Below, in pieces: positions 42,343 through 51,360 of a stretch of DNA of 64,000 nt. How positions within the stretch are numbered: position 1 is the stretch's first letter; each line of letters starts with the position of its first letter. The DNA is taken from positions 87,854-151,853 of the forward strand of contig JBEKXU010000003.1 of assembly GCA_049511715.1 (NCBI GenBank). Direction: 5' to 3'. The DNA is from JBEKHT01 sp049511715. Lineage in GTDB: Bacteria; Chloroflexota; Anaerolineae; Anaerolineales; RBG-16-64-43. A program made the translations under genes and the position numbers. The notes below the pieces were generated by a model, which saw nothing but the letters and a program-made list of their open reading frames with translations, ran no database searches and was not told where the DNA came from.

Positions 42343-43307
42343 TGGGCATGGCCGCCGAGATCCTGATCGAAACCAACAATCTGGTCAAGACCTTCGGGCC
42401 CACGCGGGCCGTCGACGGGCTCAACCTGCAGGTGCAAGCTGGCGAAATGGTCGGGCTGGTGGGTCCTGACGGGGCAGGCAAGACCACGACCATGCGCCTC
42501 CTGTGCGGAGCGAACGAACCCACGAGCGGGCAGATTCGCGTGGCAGGATATGCCATCCCCTCCCAGGTCGAGTTGGCGCGGGAGCAGTTGGGCTATCTGG
42601 CCCAGCGGTTCAGCCTGTACGGAGACTTGACCGTAGCGGAGAACCTGACCTTTTTTGCGGAGGTCTTCAACATGCCTGGGGCCGAGGTCGCTGCTCGTTC
42701 GCGCGAGTTGCTCGACTTTGCCGGCCTGACCGAATTCGCGGACCGCCCGGCCGCGGCTCTTTCCGGCGGGATGCAAAAGAAGCTTGGGCTGGCATGCGCC
42801 CTGGTTCACCGGCCAAAAGTCCTCCTGCTCGATGAGCCCACGGGAGGTGTCGACCCGGTGGCCCGTCAGGAATTCTGGCATTTGTTGATTGGCCTGTTGC
42901 GTACCGGATCCGCCGTGCTGGTCAGCACCCCCTACATGGACGAGGCCATGCGCTTCAATCGGGTCGTTTTCATGAACCACGGGCGGGCCTTTACCCAGGA
43001 CGCACCGCGGGAACTGGTCAAACGCCTTTCCGGTCGGATTCTGGAATTGGCTGCGGAGCCGCAGATGGCGGCACGCCAGATCGCGGTGGAAGATCCCGAG
43101 GTGGAAGACGTCCACACGTTCGGGAACTTCCTGCACCTGCGGGTCACCTCGCCTGAAGGACCTCTGGCGAGAATCCCGGGACGGCTGGCGGCCGCGGGCA
43201 TACCGGTGGGGCACCTTTTTCCAGTGGCGCCCACGCTGGAGGATGCTTTCATCCAACTGCTTCAAGCGGAAGGAGCGAAGTATGGCACCAGCGGTTCTTC
43301 CGCTTGA
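42342..43307 (+). CDS. ABC exporter ATPase, YbhF N-half type
   Basis: Nucleotide-binding subunit with Walker A GPDGAGKTTT, Q-loop LAQRFSLYGDLT, signature ALSGGMQKKLGLA and Walker B VLLLDEPTGGVDP. The H-loop position again lacks the catalytic His (VSTPYMDEAM), as in the matching ATPase of the first exporter, so a degenerate ATP site is likely. Ends in TLEDAFIQLL. ATG 42342 overlaps the HlyD stop; ATG 42348 is an alternative. Confidence 0.93.
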   Translation: MGMAAEILIETNNLVKTFGPTRAVDGLNLQVQAGEMVGLVGPDGAGKTTTMRLLCGANEPTSGQIRVAGYAIPSQVELAREQLGYLAQRFSLYGDLTVAENLTFFAEVFNMPGAEVAARSRELLDFAGLTEFADRPAAALSGGMQKKLGLACALVHRPKVLLLDEPTGGVDPVARQEFWHLLIGLLRTGSAVLVSTPYMDEAMRFNRVVFMNHGRAFTQDAPRELVKRLSGRILELAAEPQMAARQIAVEDPEVEDVHTFGNFLHLRVTSPEGPLARIPGRLAAAGIPVGHLFPVAPTLEDAFIQLLQAEGAKYGTSGSSA

Positions 43308-44235
43308 ATTGGAGGGCTTGACCAAGAAGTTCGGCGACTTCGTTGCCGTGGACCATGTTTCCTTTAAGGTCCAGCAGGGCGAGGTGATTGGCTATGTCGG
43401 CCCGAACGGCAGCGGAAAGACGACGACCATCCGCATGCTGTGCGGTTTGATCAGCCCGACCGCCGGAACGGCCCGGGTGATGGGGATCGATGTCGCCCGC
43501 CGCCCGGAGGCGGTTAAGTCACATATTGGCTACATGTCTCAGAGGTTCTCCCTTTACGACGACCTCAGCGTGCTGGAAAACCTTCAGTTCTATGCCGGAG
43601 TCTATGATGTTCCGGAGGCCGAGGAGGGGGCGCGCATCGAAGAAGTCCTCCGCTTGGCGGGACTTGAGAATCGCCGAAAGACCTTTCCTCGGGAGCTCTC
43701 CACGGGTTGGCGCCAGAGGCTGGCCTTGGGTTGTGCTTTGATTCACAAGCCGCCTTTGCTGTTTCTGGATGAACCGACCAGCGGGGTCGATCCGATCGCC
43801 CGGCGCGAGTTCTGGGACCTGATCTACCTGCTGGCCTCGCAAGGCACAACGATTCTCATCACCACTCACTACATGGATGAGGCGGAACACTGCCACAAGG
43901 TCGGATTCATGAACCGAGGCAAGCTCCTAGCCTTTGATACACCACACGGGCTCCGGGCGACCTATCTTCATGGAGCGGCCTGGAACCTGGGTGCCAGCCC
44001 TCTGCTGGAAGCGATTGAGGAGCTGAGCAGAACCGCCGGGATTTCTCGGGCCAGTCTCCAAGGTGACCAGGCTCATGTGATCATCGACACCGGACAATGG
44101 AATCCCCAGAGCATGACCCGCCTGCTTGTTGAAAAGGGGATCAAAGTCGAGTCGATCGACCCGGTCGAGTCCACCCTGGAAGACGTGTATACCTTGCTGG
44201 CAAGTCAAGGGCAGGGAGCCTCATCCGCGAATTGA
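43282..44235 (+). CDS. ABC exporter ATPase, YbhF C-half type
   Basis: Partner ATPase with Walker A GPNGSGKTTT, Q-loop MSQRFSLYDDLS, Walker B LLFLDEPTSGVDP and normal H-loop TTHYMDEAEHC. The signature reads ELSTGWRQRLALG, with Thr replacing the second residue of SGG. AAGGAG lies 6 nt before ATG 43282, inside the previous gene, whose end it overlaps by 26 nt. The C-terminal STLEDVYTLL matches the exporter family. Last gene of the MarR-led operon; no convincing terminator was found. Confidence 0.93.
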   Translation: MAPAVLPLELEGLTKKFGDFVAVDHVSFKVQQGEVIGYVGPNGSGKTTTIRMLCGLISPTAGTARVMGIDVARRPEAVKSHIGYMSQRFSLYDDLSVLENLQFYAGVYDVPEAEEGARIEEVLRLAGLENRRKTFPRELSTGWRQRLALGCALIHKPPLLFLDEPTSGVDPIARREFWDLIYLLASQGTTILITTHYMDEAEHCHKVGFMNRGKLLAFDTPHGLRATYLHGAAWNLGASPLLEAIEELSRTAGISRASLQGDQAHVIIDTGQWNPQSMTRLLVEKGIKVESIDPVESTLEDVYTLLASQGQGASSAN

Positions 44236-45361
44236 AGCACGCCGCGCGCGCGGGGATCGCGTGGGACAAGCCCCTGGACCCTGCGATTTGGAGCCCCGAC
44301 CGTAGGGCAAGGGCTGCCGCCTTGGGATCTTCCGCATCGCGAGCCGAATCTTGAAGTGGCCGGGCCGCGGCTTCCGTGGCCCTGCTAGGCCACCGCAGGA
44401 GATTCGCTGGAGTATTCTTAATGGGGCCCATCTCGTCTTCTGCCCCTCGGACGCGAACTCCTCCCGCTTGCGAATACACTCGGGGCACAAGAGTGAAAAA
44501 TAGCCCTGGGCGGTCCGGCTCGCGTTGGGGCGACGGAATCCAGGACGCCTCTTGAGTGCCGGGCCCCGGGGTGAACGATTGCTTGATCCTTCTCCGCCAG
44601 CACGTCAGGACTACCCCAAGGCAGGAACTCATTAGGACTCTCTCCTCATTCAATTCTCCGAAGGCGAGTTGGACATACTTCTGCGTCCGTTTCCAGGCGG
44701 GGACGTAAACGACTTCGTGCAGGGTAAAGATCATTGGGGCCATGGCCAGAATTCCGAGGGGCCCATCCAGGCTCGTTGGACATGGTTGGGGAAGAATCGT
44801 GGTCGCCTCACAGTTGCTTGGGAGGGCATGCCAATCCGCACTCCTAGACCGCGGCCTCGAAGGCGATTCCAGAATTCGGCCTATCTGTGGGAAGGGCCGA
44901 CGCCGAGTAGAAGACGGCCTGAGTGAGGCGCGCCGCAGCATGGCACGAGGCCGCACTCACAGGCTACCGGGAACATCTTGAGCCAGGGACGGGTCCTGGG
45001 CCAATCGCAAATCGTCTGCCATCGCCACGGAAGATCCTGGGACGAGGGCGAGAGAAGTTGGACGGTTTCTTCCTGTGGATCAAGGGGTGCCTCAGGAAAG
45101 GCGTAACTGGACGATAGTCGGAGTCCGATCTAGACTCCCGTTTCCGGGAGATCGGAGCGGCATCGGCCACAGACCCTTCAGGGCAATTCCTCCCAAATGC
45201 GACCGCGAGGCGGGAAAGCCAGGGCGCAGCGGGACGTCGTGAATTGCCTGCCGGAGATCTGCTGGGAGCCGCCGCCGGGGAAAAGGCTTCCCGCGCACCC
45301 AGGAGTCCGTCATCAGAGAACCAGGGTTGACGGAGAATATTGCGAGCTGGAGGAAAGGGAC
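44236..45361. other. Gene-free gap of about 1.1 kb
   Basis: Open frames on the minus strand (around 44220-44960) show no domain. One fragment begins C-P-E-C-I-R-K-R-E-E, a zinc-ribbon-like look, but has no further support. A short GTGGCC/GGCCAC hairpin lies near 44370-44390. No RNA gene recognised. Confidence 0.45.
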
Positions 45362-45976
45362 ATGACCTTAGTCATCCTGACGCGCCATGGAGAGACGGAG
45401 TGGAATCGTGTTGAGCGCTTCCGAGGACGGGCGGATGTTCCCCTTAACGAGACTGGGCTGGGCCAGGCTGAGTTAACTGCCCTGCGGGTGGCCTCGCAGT
45501 GGAATCCGACCGCCCTGTACTCCAGTCCTTTGTCGCGCGCGCGGAGAACGGCTGAGGCCATCGCTCGGCGCTGCGGCTTGGGGGTCCAGCTGGAGGAGGG
45601 CATTGCCGACATCGACTACGGGCGGTGGCAAGGGCTGACGCCCGAACAGGCCCGGGACAGGTGGCCGCAGATCTACTTGGCCTGGTACAACTCCCCCCGA
45701 CAGGCGCAGCTGCCCGATGGAGAGAGTCTCGACGACCTGCGGGCGCGGGCCATGCAGAGCGTGGAGAATCTGGTCGGTCGTCATCCCGGGGAGACCATCG
45801 TGCTGGTCTCCCATACAGTGGTCAATCGGGTCATCCTCCTAGGCGTTCTTGGGTTGGACAACGACCATCTCTGGCGGCTCAAGCAGGATACCTGCGCCCT
45901 CAATGTGTTCGAGGCGGAGGGGGAGAAGTACACGCTCGTGTCCTTGAACGACACCTGTCACCTGCGGTCTCCGTAA
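45362..45976 (+). CDS. Histidine phosphatase (phosphoglycerate mutase / alpha-ribazole phosphatase-like)
   Basis: Phosphohistidine-forming phosphatase, 204 aa. The catalytic motif is LTRHGETEWN (His9), with the second half of the site in YSSPLSRARRTAEAIA, EGIADIDYGRWQGLT and LVSHTVVNRV (second His). Family members act on 3-phosphoglycerate, alpha-ribazole phosphate or other phosphoesters; these cannot be separated here, and no cobalamin genes are adjacent. ATG 45362 has GGAGGA 8 nt upstream; the frame opens earlier, but without conservation. Confidence 0.9.
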   Translation: MTLVILTRHGETEWNRVERFRGRADVPLNETGLGQAELTALRVASQWNPTALYSSPLSRARRTAEAIARRCGLGVQLEEGIADIDYGRWQGLTPEQARDRWPQIYLAWYNSPRQAQLPDGESLDDLRARAMQSVENLVGRHPGETIVLVSHTVVNRVILLGVLGLDNDHLWRLKQDTCALNVFEAEGEKYTLVSLNDTCHLRSP

Positions 45977-46265
45977 CTTGCTCTTTCTGGCTCTACTTTG
46001 CCATGTCTCGTTTTTCAACCAGAGGGGGAGCTTAGGGACTCGGGAATCTGCTCCACGGTCTGCCAGCAAGCCCGCTGTGCCCAGTCCAAGCCGGGAGTCT
46101 CAGCCCAGGCCTTGTGCCCAAGGCGGATTCGCGGCGGAGGGCCGGGATTCTACATACGTCAGAGCTCTCGTGGCAGCGGTCGGGCGACACGCAGGAGGCG
46201 AGGCGTCGCCCGCAGTTCCCAGCAGGAATTCTTGAGTTTGGGGAGGCCCCGCCGTCCGAGGGTGG

Positions 46266-47132
46266 CTAGAGGTCGCGGTTCTGGAAAGCCCGAATGGACA
46301 GCGCCAAGGCAACCAAGAGATAGGTTATGGCATAGGCGATCATCGGGAGGCTGGGGACGGAGATGGTCCCGAAGGGAGACATGCCCAGCGCACCGGCGAG
46401 CGGTGTCTGCATCTCGAAGGCCGCGCGGCGCCAGAGGGACTCGCTGGGAATGATCAGACTCGTGATGATCCCGACCTGGATCGCGGTTGGAATCTGCAGG
46501 AGCGCGCCGAATTGCTCGATCCAGCCGCCGATAAAGGAAAGCCCCCAAAGGCCGAACACGATGCCTCCGGTCGCCAGCGCCGGAAGCGAACTGGAGCACG
46601 CCAGCGAGATCGTCATGATCAAAATGGCTTCAAGATAAATCAGGCCCAGCCCTGCGGCCAAGTGATCGGGCGTGTACCCAGTCTGAATTAACACGCTCAA
46701 CACGGTCCCGCCGGCCATGAGCAGGACATAGAGGGCCAAAAGCATGACGAATCCCAGCCACTTTCCCAGGACCACATCGGACCGACGGATCGGCTTGGTC
46801 ACGATGGTCTGGATTGTCCCCGAACTGATTTCACCCGCCAGGGTATCCGCGCCCAGGAGAGCGGCCATGGCGACAGAAAGGAACGTGACAGCGTAGAGCC
46901 CCGAGAGCAGGAGCAGGTTGATTCCCTCGGTGCGGGCGATTCGGACCAATTCCGGGCTGTTACTCTGAGCGGAAAAGTTTCCCCCGCTGCTTCCGATCTG
47001 GGACGTAACGAAGTAAAGCCCGGCGCTGAAGATGATCAGGAAACAGACTCCCAGGACAACCCCGGTGAGGACAATGCGCCGGCGGATGGCTTCCCGAAAC
47101 GTCATGCGCGCCAGGACCCAGATGTTGTTCAC
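46266..47132 (-). CDS. ABC-2 type permease of the sigma-factor operon
   Basis: Membrane protein, 288 aa, with six hydrophobic segments, of the NatB/NosY-like ABC-2 group. After MTFREAIRRRIVLTG come a helix, a soluble loop, and LGADTLAGEISSGTIQTIVTKPIRRSDVVLGKW, the EISSGTI coupling motif. It starts with GTG 47132, overlapping the ATPase stop by 4 nt behind GGAGG. Probably works with the ATPase at 47129. Substrate unknown. Confidence 0.9.
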   Translation of the reverse strand: MNNIWVLARMTFREAIRRRIVLTGVVLGVCFLIIFSAGLYFVTSQIGSSGGNFSAQSNSPELVRIARTEGINLLLLSGLYAVTFLSVAMAALLGADTLAGEISSGTIQTIVTKPIRRSDVVLGKWLGFVMLLALYVLLMAGGTVLSVLIQTGYTPDHLAAGLGLIYLEAILIMTISLACSSSLPALATGGIVFGLWGLSFIGGWIEQFGALLQIPTAIQVGIITSLIIPSESLWRRAAFEMQTPLAGALGMSPFGTISVPSLPMIAYAITYLLVALALSIRAFQNRDL

Positions 47133-48049
47133 AAGCCTCCATCCTGGCCAATCGTTTCGATGAAGATTTCCTCCAGCGACTTTCGGTTCGGCACCAGGCT
47201 GTACACGGCCGCGCCGTGAGCCACGAGATGGCGCACGATTTCGGGCAGGGAGGTCTCATTCGGGACCGTGAGTCTCACTTGGTCGCCCTCCGCGTGGATA
47301 TCCTTTCCCCACTCCGTGAGCCCCTCAAGCGCTTGCGGGGAAAGGTTGCGCACATGCACAGTGGCCACGATCTCCCCCGCGTCCAGAGAGCGCCACTCCA
47401 TGAGCCGGACCACTTCCCCATGTCGGATGAAGGCCACCCGGTCGCAAGTGACTTCGATTTCGCTGAGGAGATGAGAGTTCAAGAAGACGCTGGTGCCCTC
47501 AGAACGCAGTTCGTGGATGATGTCCCTCACCAAACGGCGGCCGATCGGATCCAGACCTGAGGTCGGTTCATCGAGGAAAACCAGGCAAGGGCGGTTGAGC
47601 AGGGCCTGGGCCAGCCCGATGCGCTGCAACATGCCTTTGGAAAAGGTATGCAGTTGCCTCTGGCGATACCTGGAGAGACCGACACGGTCCAGGAGCTCGT
47701 CGATCCGCTGTTTCAGGTCTTGCGCTTTCATGCTCCACAGCTGACCGTGCAGTTCCAGGAACTCTCGCGCGGTCAGCCATTCCTGGAAACGGAAGTGCTC
47801 CGGGAGAAAGCCGACCTGAGCCAGGGTCCGGTGATCCCCAATCGGAGCTCCCAGGACCGAGGCGGTCCCGGCGGTGGGCGCAATCAGCCCTAGCAGCATC
47901 TTCATGGCGGTCGTTTTCCCTGCGCCGTTGGGACCCAGGAAACCGAAGACCTCACCCCGCTCAACCTGCAGGCTGAGGTCTTTGACCGCAACCCGTTCGC
48001 CGAATACCTTTCTCAGTTGATCCGTACAAATCGCTGGCGCCTCAGGCAT
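47129..48049 (-). CDS. ABC transporter ATPase of the sigma-factor operon
   Basis: Nucleotide-binding protein, 306 aa, with Walker A GPNGAGKTTAMKML, Q-loop LPEHFRFQEWLT, signature TFSKGMLQRIGLA (an S-K-G variant of SGG), Walker B LVFLDEPTSGLDP and H-loop NSHLLSEIE. This pattern is typical of NatA/bacitracin-type efflux ATPases. It follows the anti-sigma gene by 9 nt and overlaps the permease by 4 nt. Confidence 0.93.
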   Translation of the reverse strand: MPEAPAICTDQLRKVFGERVAVKDLSLQVERGEVFGFLGPNGAGKTTAMKMLLGLIAPTAGTASVLGAPIGDHRTLAQVGFLPEHFRFQEWLTAREFLELHGQLWSMKAQDLKQRIDELLDRVGLSRYRQRQLHTFSKGMLQRIGLAQALLNRPCLVFLDEPTSGLDPIGRRLVRDIIHELRSEGTSVFLNSHLLSEIEVTCDRVAFIRHGEVVRLMEWRSLDAGEIVATVHVRNLSPQALEGLTEWGKDIHAEGDQVRLTVPNETSLPEIVRHLVAHGAAVYSLVPNRKSLEEIFIETIGQDGGL

Positions 48050-48058
48050 GGGAGTCCC

Positions 48059-49237
48059 CTAGGGGAGCAAGTTCGCCATCTGGAGGGCCTGCTGCGAATT
48101 GTTGCCCAGACCGCTGATCGCGTAGATGGTTCCAGCTTTGACCCACAGCAACCCGTATTCGGGAGCGTCGTCCGCGGGCCGCTGGATTAGGGTTCCCACC
48201 ACCCCGTCCACCTTTACCTGCTCGTAGGTTGCAGCATTCTTGGGGATGGGGATCACCAGAGTCGAGGTCCAATCGACGGTCTGGGTGAAGTCTTGCGCTT
48301 GCTGACTGCTCATGCCGGTGAACTCTAGCCCAATTTGGGCCAGTTGGGCGACATCCAGTCCGGGTGGGGCCGTAACCGTCGGGCTCGGGATCTCGGCCAG
48401 AATGACGCAGTCCGGGTATTGGCGGCCGGGCGAACCTCCCGCGTTGAGCCGGAAGCCCGTTTCGTCGGTGTTCGGCGGAGGGCAGGTGCCGTAATCCGCG
48501 CTGACTGCCGCCGGAACTGTCACGGAGATCGACGCGCCGTCAATGGAGGCGGGCAGGATGAGATCACTTCTCCCCGCCTCGTCCAGCAGGGCCTGGGCCT
48601 TGGTGCGATTGACGGTGAAGGTGAAGGCCGACGCGTGCACCACGCTGATGCGCGACGGTGCCATGCCCCGGGGAAGACGGACCGTGAACCCTGCCAGCTG
48701 GCTGGCATGGGCCGCGTCGGAAACCTCCACGGGCGCCCCCGGCTTCTGTGACATCGTCACCGAGTCGGAGATCAATTCGCTGAGTTGCTTACCGACGGTT
48801 CCTTCGCCCGTCAGTTGCTGTAATCCCGTGAAGTCGACCGGAATGACCGTCACTTGCTCCACCCGGAACAAGTCGAGCACCCTGTCAGCAAAGGCCCGCG
48901 TGGAGGGAAAAGACAGAATCAGAGCTAAGAGCAGGGCAACCGGCAGGATGTACCGGATCGCCGGTGAACGGAGCGCTTTTCTAGCCATGCTGGAACTCTC
49001 CTCTTGAGGAATCGGTCGATCGCGAAAGCGACTCAAGGCGGCCTTGGGGGAGAGACCGCCCGGGAGCGGAGCCCTGGAGAACAGAGCGAGCCGGTGCGCA
49101 GCTTGCCTCTGCTCCTGGCGCATTGCCTCTTGCCGTGCGCGGCACTCGGCACAGGTTTCCAAGTGACGGAGATCGGCTGGGCCCAGCTCTCCATCCAGCG
49201 CCGCCCGAATCTGGCCTTCATTCAAGTGTTGGCTCAT
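48059..49237 (-). CDS. Zinc-finger anti-sigma factor with extracytoplasmic domain
   Basis: Membrane-anchored regulator, 392 aa. The cytoplasmic ZAS motif H-x3-C-x2-C is present (H25, C29, C32 in RHLETCAEC). One membrane helix lies near 96-115, then a ~270-residue outside domain that could sense envelope signals. Its start overlaps the sigma stop by 4 nt (ATGA), and GGAGGGGG precedes it. It should hold the adjacent ECF sigma inactive until released. Confidence 0.87.
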   Translation of the reverse strand: MSQHLNEGQIRAALDGELGPADLRHLETCAECRARQEAMRQEQRQAAHRLALFSRAPLPGGLSPKAALSRFRDRPIPQEESSSMARKALRSPAIRYILPVALLLALILSFPSTRAFADRVLDLFRVEQVTVIPVDFTGLQQLTGEGTVGKQLSELISDSVTMSQKPGAPVEVSDAAHASQLAGFTVRLPRGMAPSRISVVHASAFTFTVNRTKAQALLDEAGRSDLILPASIDGASISVTVPAAVSADYGTCPPPNTDETGFRLNAGGSPGRQYPDCVILAEIPSPTVTAPPGLDVAQLAQIGLEFTGMSSQQAQDFTQTVDWTSTLVIPIPKNAATYEQVKVDGVVGTLIQRPADDAPEYGLLWVKAGTIYAISGLGNNSQQALQMANLLP

Positions 49238-49839
49238 GTTTCCCCCTCCACGAGAAACCGGTAGCGTTTTTCGAATTCTCGCTCCGCCCGGAGCAGCAGA
49301 GGACCCACGGAAGATGGCGAAAGGCCCAGGGCGGCTGCGATGTCTCGATAGCTCATGGCTGAGTAGCGCAGGATTAGCAGCTCCGCCTGGCGGGGGTTCA
49401 TCTGCGCCAGACTCATTCTTGCCAGGCGGAGCTCTTCTTCCCGGGCGTGGATCTCCGCCGGCCGATTCTCGGGGGCGTCCGCCAGCGCCCCTGTCCCGGC
49501 CGCCAGTTCGTAACGCTCGCGCCGTTTGTAACTCCGAATCGAGTGAAGGCCCAGGTTGCTGGCCACGCGGGTCAGCCAGCCTCCCGCGTTAAAGCTCTGC
49601 GGCGGCTCCGGGTATCGCTGGTACAACTTCAGAAAGGTTTCCAAGGCCAGGTCCTCGGCCTCCGCCGGGTCTCCCACAAGCCCAAGAACCAGCCGATAAA
49701 CACGCGTCCAGTGCTCCAGGAACAGGTTCTCGAAGGACGAGGACAGGGGAATCGGCTGCGCGTCGGCGGGTACCGCCGCAGAACTCTTGCGGAATCTCAT
49801 GGCGTGAGAGTTGCGCTTGGAACCAATGTCGGTACTCAT
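49234..49839 (-). CDS. ECF-family RNA polymerase sigma factor
   Basis: Group 4 sigma factor, 201 aa. Region 2 includes LFLEHWTRVYRLVLGLVGDPAEAEDLALETFLKLYQ (about 39-75) and WLTRVASNLGLHSIRSYKRR. Region 4 is MNPRQAELLILRYSAMSYRDIAAALGLSPSSVGPLLLRAEREFEKRY (about 145-190). ATG 49839 has only a weak AGAGG; ATG 49800 is an alternative. Co-transcribed with its anti-sigma and an ABC exporter, which are likely members of its own regulon. Confidence 0.92.
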   Translation of the reverse strand: MSTDIGSKRNSHAMRFRKSSAAVPADAQPIPLSSSFENLFLEHWTRVYRLVLGLVGDPAEAEDLALETFLKLYQRYPEPPQSFNAGGWLTRVASNLGLHSIRSYKRRERYELAAGTGALADAPENRPAEIHAREEELRLARMSLAQMNPRQAELLILRYSAMSYRDIAAALGLSPSSVGPLLLRAEREFEKRYRFLVEGET

Positions 49840-50545
49840 TGCCTCTGAAGCCGCCCTGCAAGGATAATCCCTTTCGATGAGAAAATGAGACAGATTCCTT
49901 GGGAGACGGCGGGGACTGGCTTCCTCCCGGCCGGGGTCCGGATTCTGCCCAGGCTGGAGGATCTTCCGTGGCTTCCGGACGTGGCCGAGGAGTCGTGACT
50001 CAGCGGCTGAGCGCTTCGCGTCTGACCGAGCACCACTGGCTGGTCCGTTGTGGGCAGAACGTTAATCGCGGCTCGCCCGCGAAGGGGATCTGGCGGACCC
50101 TCCTCAGTAAGCCAACCGCTCCGAAGGACGGCGATCTTTCTGGGGTAGGACCACCAGGAGGGTCTTGGGTGAGAGCACGAGCCCGGGTTGCTAGGAGGAG
50201 GTGGGCTGAGGGCTTTCCCGGTTGCCTTTCCAGGGCACCGGATCGACCTCCTCCCCGCCCTGGGATTCCACCGGGTGATCCTCGTCGCACGAGAGCTTGA
50301 GCAAGAGCAAGGAATGTCGAGGCAAAACGCCGGAGGGGCTGATTCCTCCCGGCCTGGCTTTGTGCTGCGAGGCCTTGCTCGGGCGCAGGGATCTTCTCCC
50401 GTGGGTCGGGGCCTTGAGCTCTCCCGCGTCATCTATCTTCCCTTGGATGACAGCCGTCGGTTCAAGCCCCCTTGTTCCAAGGATGGGCGGATGACCTCAG
50501 AGGCCAGGAGAGAGAGGGTGCTCCCTGGCCGGCCTCTTTCGGTCC
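49840..50545. other. Gene-free gap, sigma promoter expected
   Basis: About 700 nt. The side next to 49839 should carry the sigma gene's promoter, possibly self-recognised; I cannot identify an ECF -35/-10 pair with confidence. The remainder shows no gene. Confidence 0.4.
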
Positions 50546-51346
50546 TCAGGCGAGGCGTCCACCCGGCAGAGGTGGTCCGCCAGCGTAGACCTCCCGAACC
50601 TGAATCGTGCCGGCGCGGCCGGAGGCGGCCCAGGTGCCTTTGGCTTGGTAAGACACAGCGTCGAGGGACAGGATGTTTGTTGCCACGGCGGTTCCCCCCG
50701 GAGGTTGAGGCAGGTCGGGGACTCCGTTCCAGCAGACCAAGCTGGTCCTCCCGTTTGGTTGCATGGAGATCGCCGGGACGATGACCGGGTAGCCCGTCGG
50801 GCTGACCCACGCCAGGACCTTCACCGCCACCATCTTGGCAAATTCGCGACGGACGGGCAGGGGGAGCGTCACCCCTTCGCCCTCGCGTCCCCAGCCGCGG
50901 ATTGCGCACAGGCGTGCCAGGGCAAAGTCCCTCAGGACCTGGAGACGAGGGATGACAAATGTTGCGTCCACGGATCGCACTCGGATGACTCCGGCATTTC
51001 GGATTCCTGTGTACGCGTTATAGCGCAGGAGCGTGCTGCTCATCTGACGGTCCACATAGGGTCCGGCGCTTTGAAACTCGATGAAGTCTCCGGTGAGTAT
51101 CCAGCCGTGCAGGTCAGTGGTAATCACCAGGATGCCGACGCGCCCGTCCTGTTCAAGGTTCTTGATGCTCTTGCGCAGCAGGAAATTGCCGAAGGTGAGA
51201 GTGTCGGGCACATCCTCCGCTGGGAGAAGCGTGATGCAGGGGACCACATTTGGGATCCCCTCCGCGCTTCGGGTTGCCAGAAATTTGGGCGTCATTTCCC
51301 CGCCCAAAGCCTGGAGCAGGCCGGGGGTACCTTGCAGAACGGGCAT
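50546..51346 (-). CDS. PNPOx-like split-barrel (flavin-binding type) protein beside the glycyl radical enzyme
   Basis: 266-aa protein with a pyridoxamine-5'-phosphate-oxidase-like N-terminal half: KFLATRSAEGIPNVVPCITL, NLEQDGRVGILVITTDLHGWILTGDFIEF. A second, similar strand pattern appears near 160-210 (SPTGYPVIVPAISMQ), so it may be a two-barrel protein. FMN or F420 binding is inferred only. ATG 51346 has GGGAGG 6 nt upstream. It ends the GRE operon, 14 nt after the activase, so it probably serves the same pathway. No specific function can be assigned. Confidence 0.65.
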   Translation of the reverse strand: MPVLQGTPGLLQALGGEMTPKFLATRSAEGIPNVVPCITLLPAEDVPDTLTFGNFLLRKSIKNLEQDGRVGILVITTDLHGWILTGDFIEFQSAGPYVDRQMSSTLLRYNAYTGIRNAGVIRVRSVDATFVIPRLQVLRDFALARLCAIRGWGREGEGVTLPLPVRREFAKMVAVKVLAWVSPTGYPVIVPAISMQPNGRTSLVCWNGVPDLPQPPGGTAVATNILSLDAVSYQAKGTWAASGRAGTIQVREVYAGGPPLPGGRLA

Positions 51347-51360
51347 GATGGCCTCCCTTC

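Noticed and set aside
44141..44956. Minus-strand frames after the second exporter, including a C-P-E-C zinc-ribbon-like start near 44490
   Set aside because: Only one short motif, no second metal pair, no SD, and no conserved length; chance is the simpler explanation.
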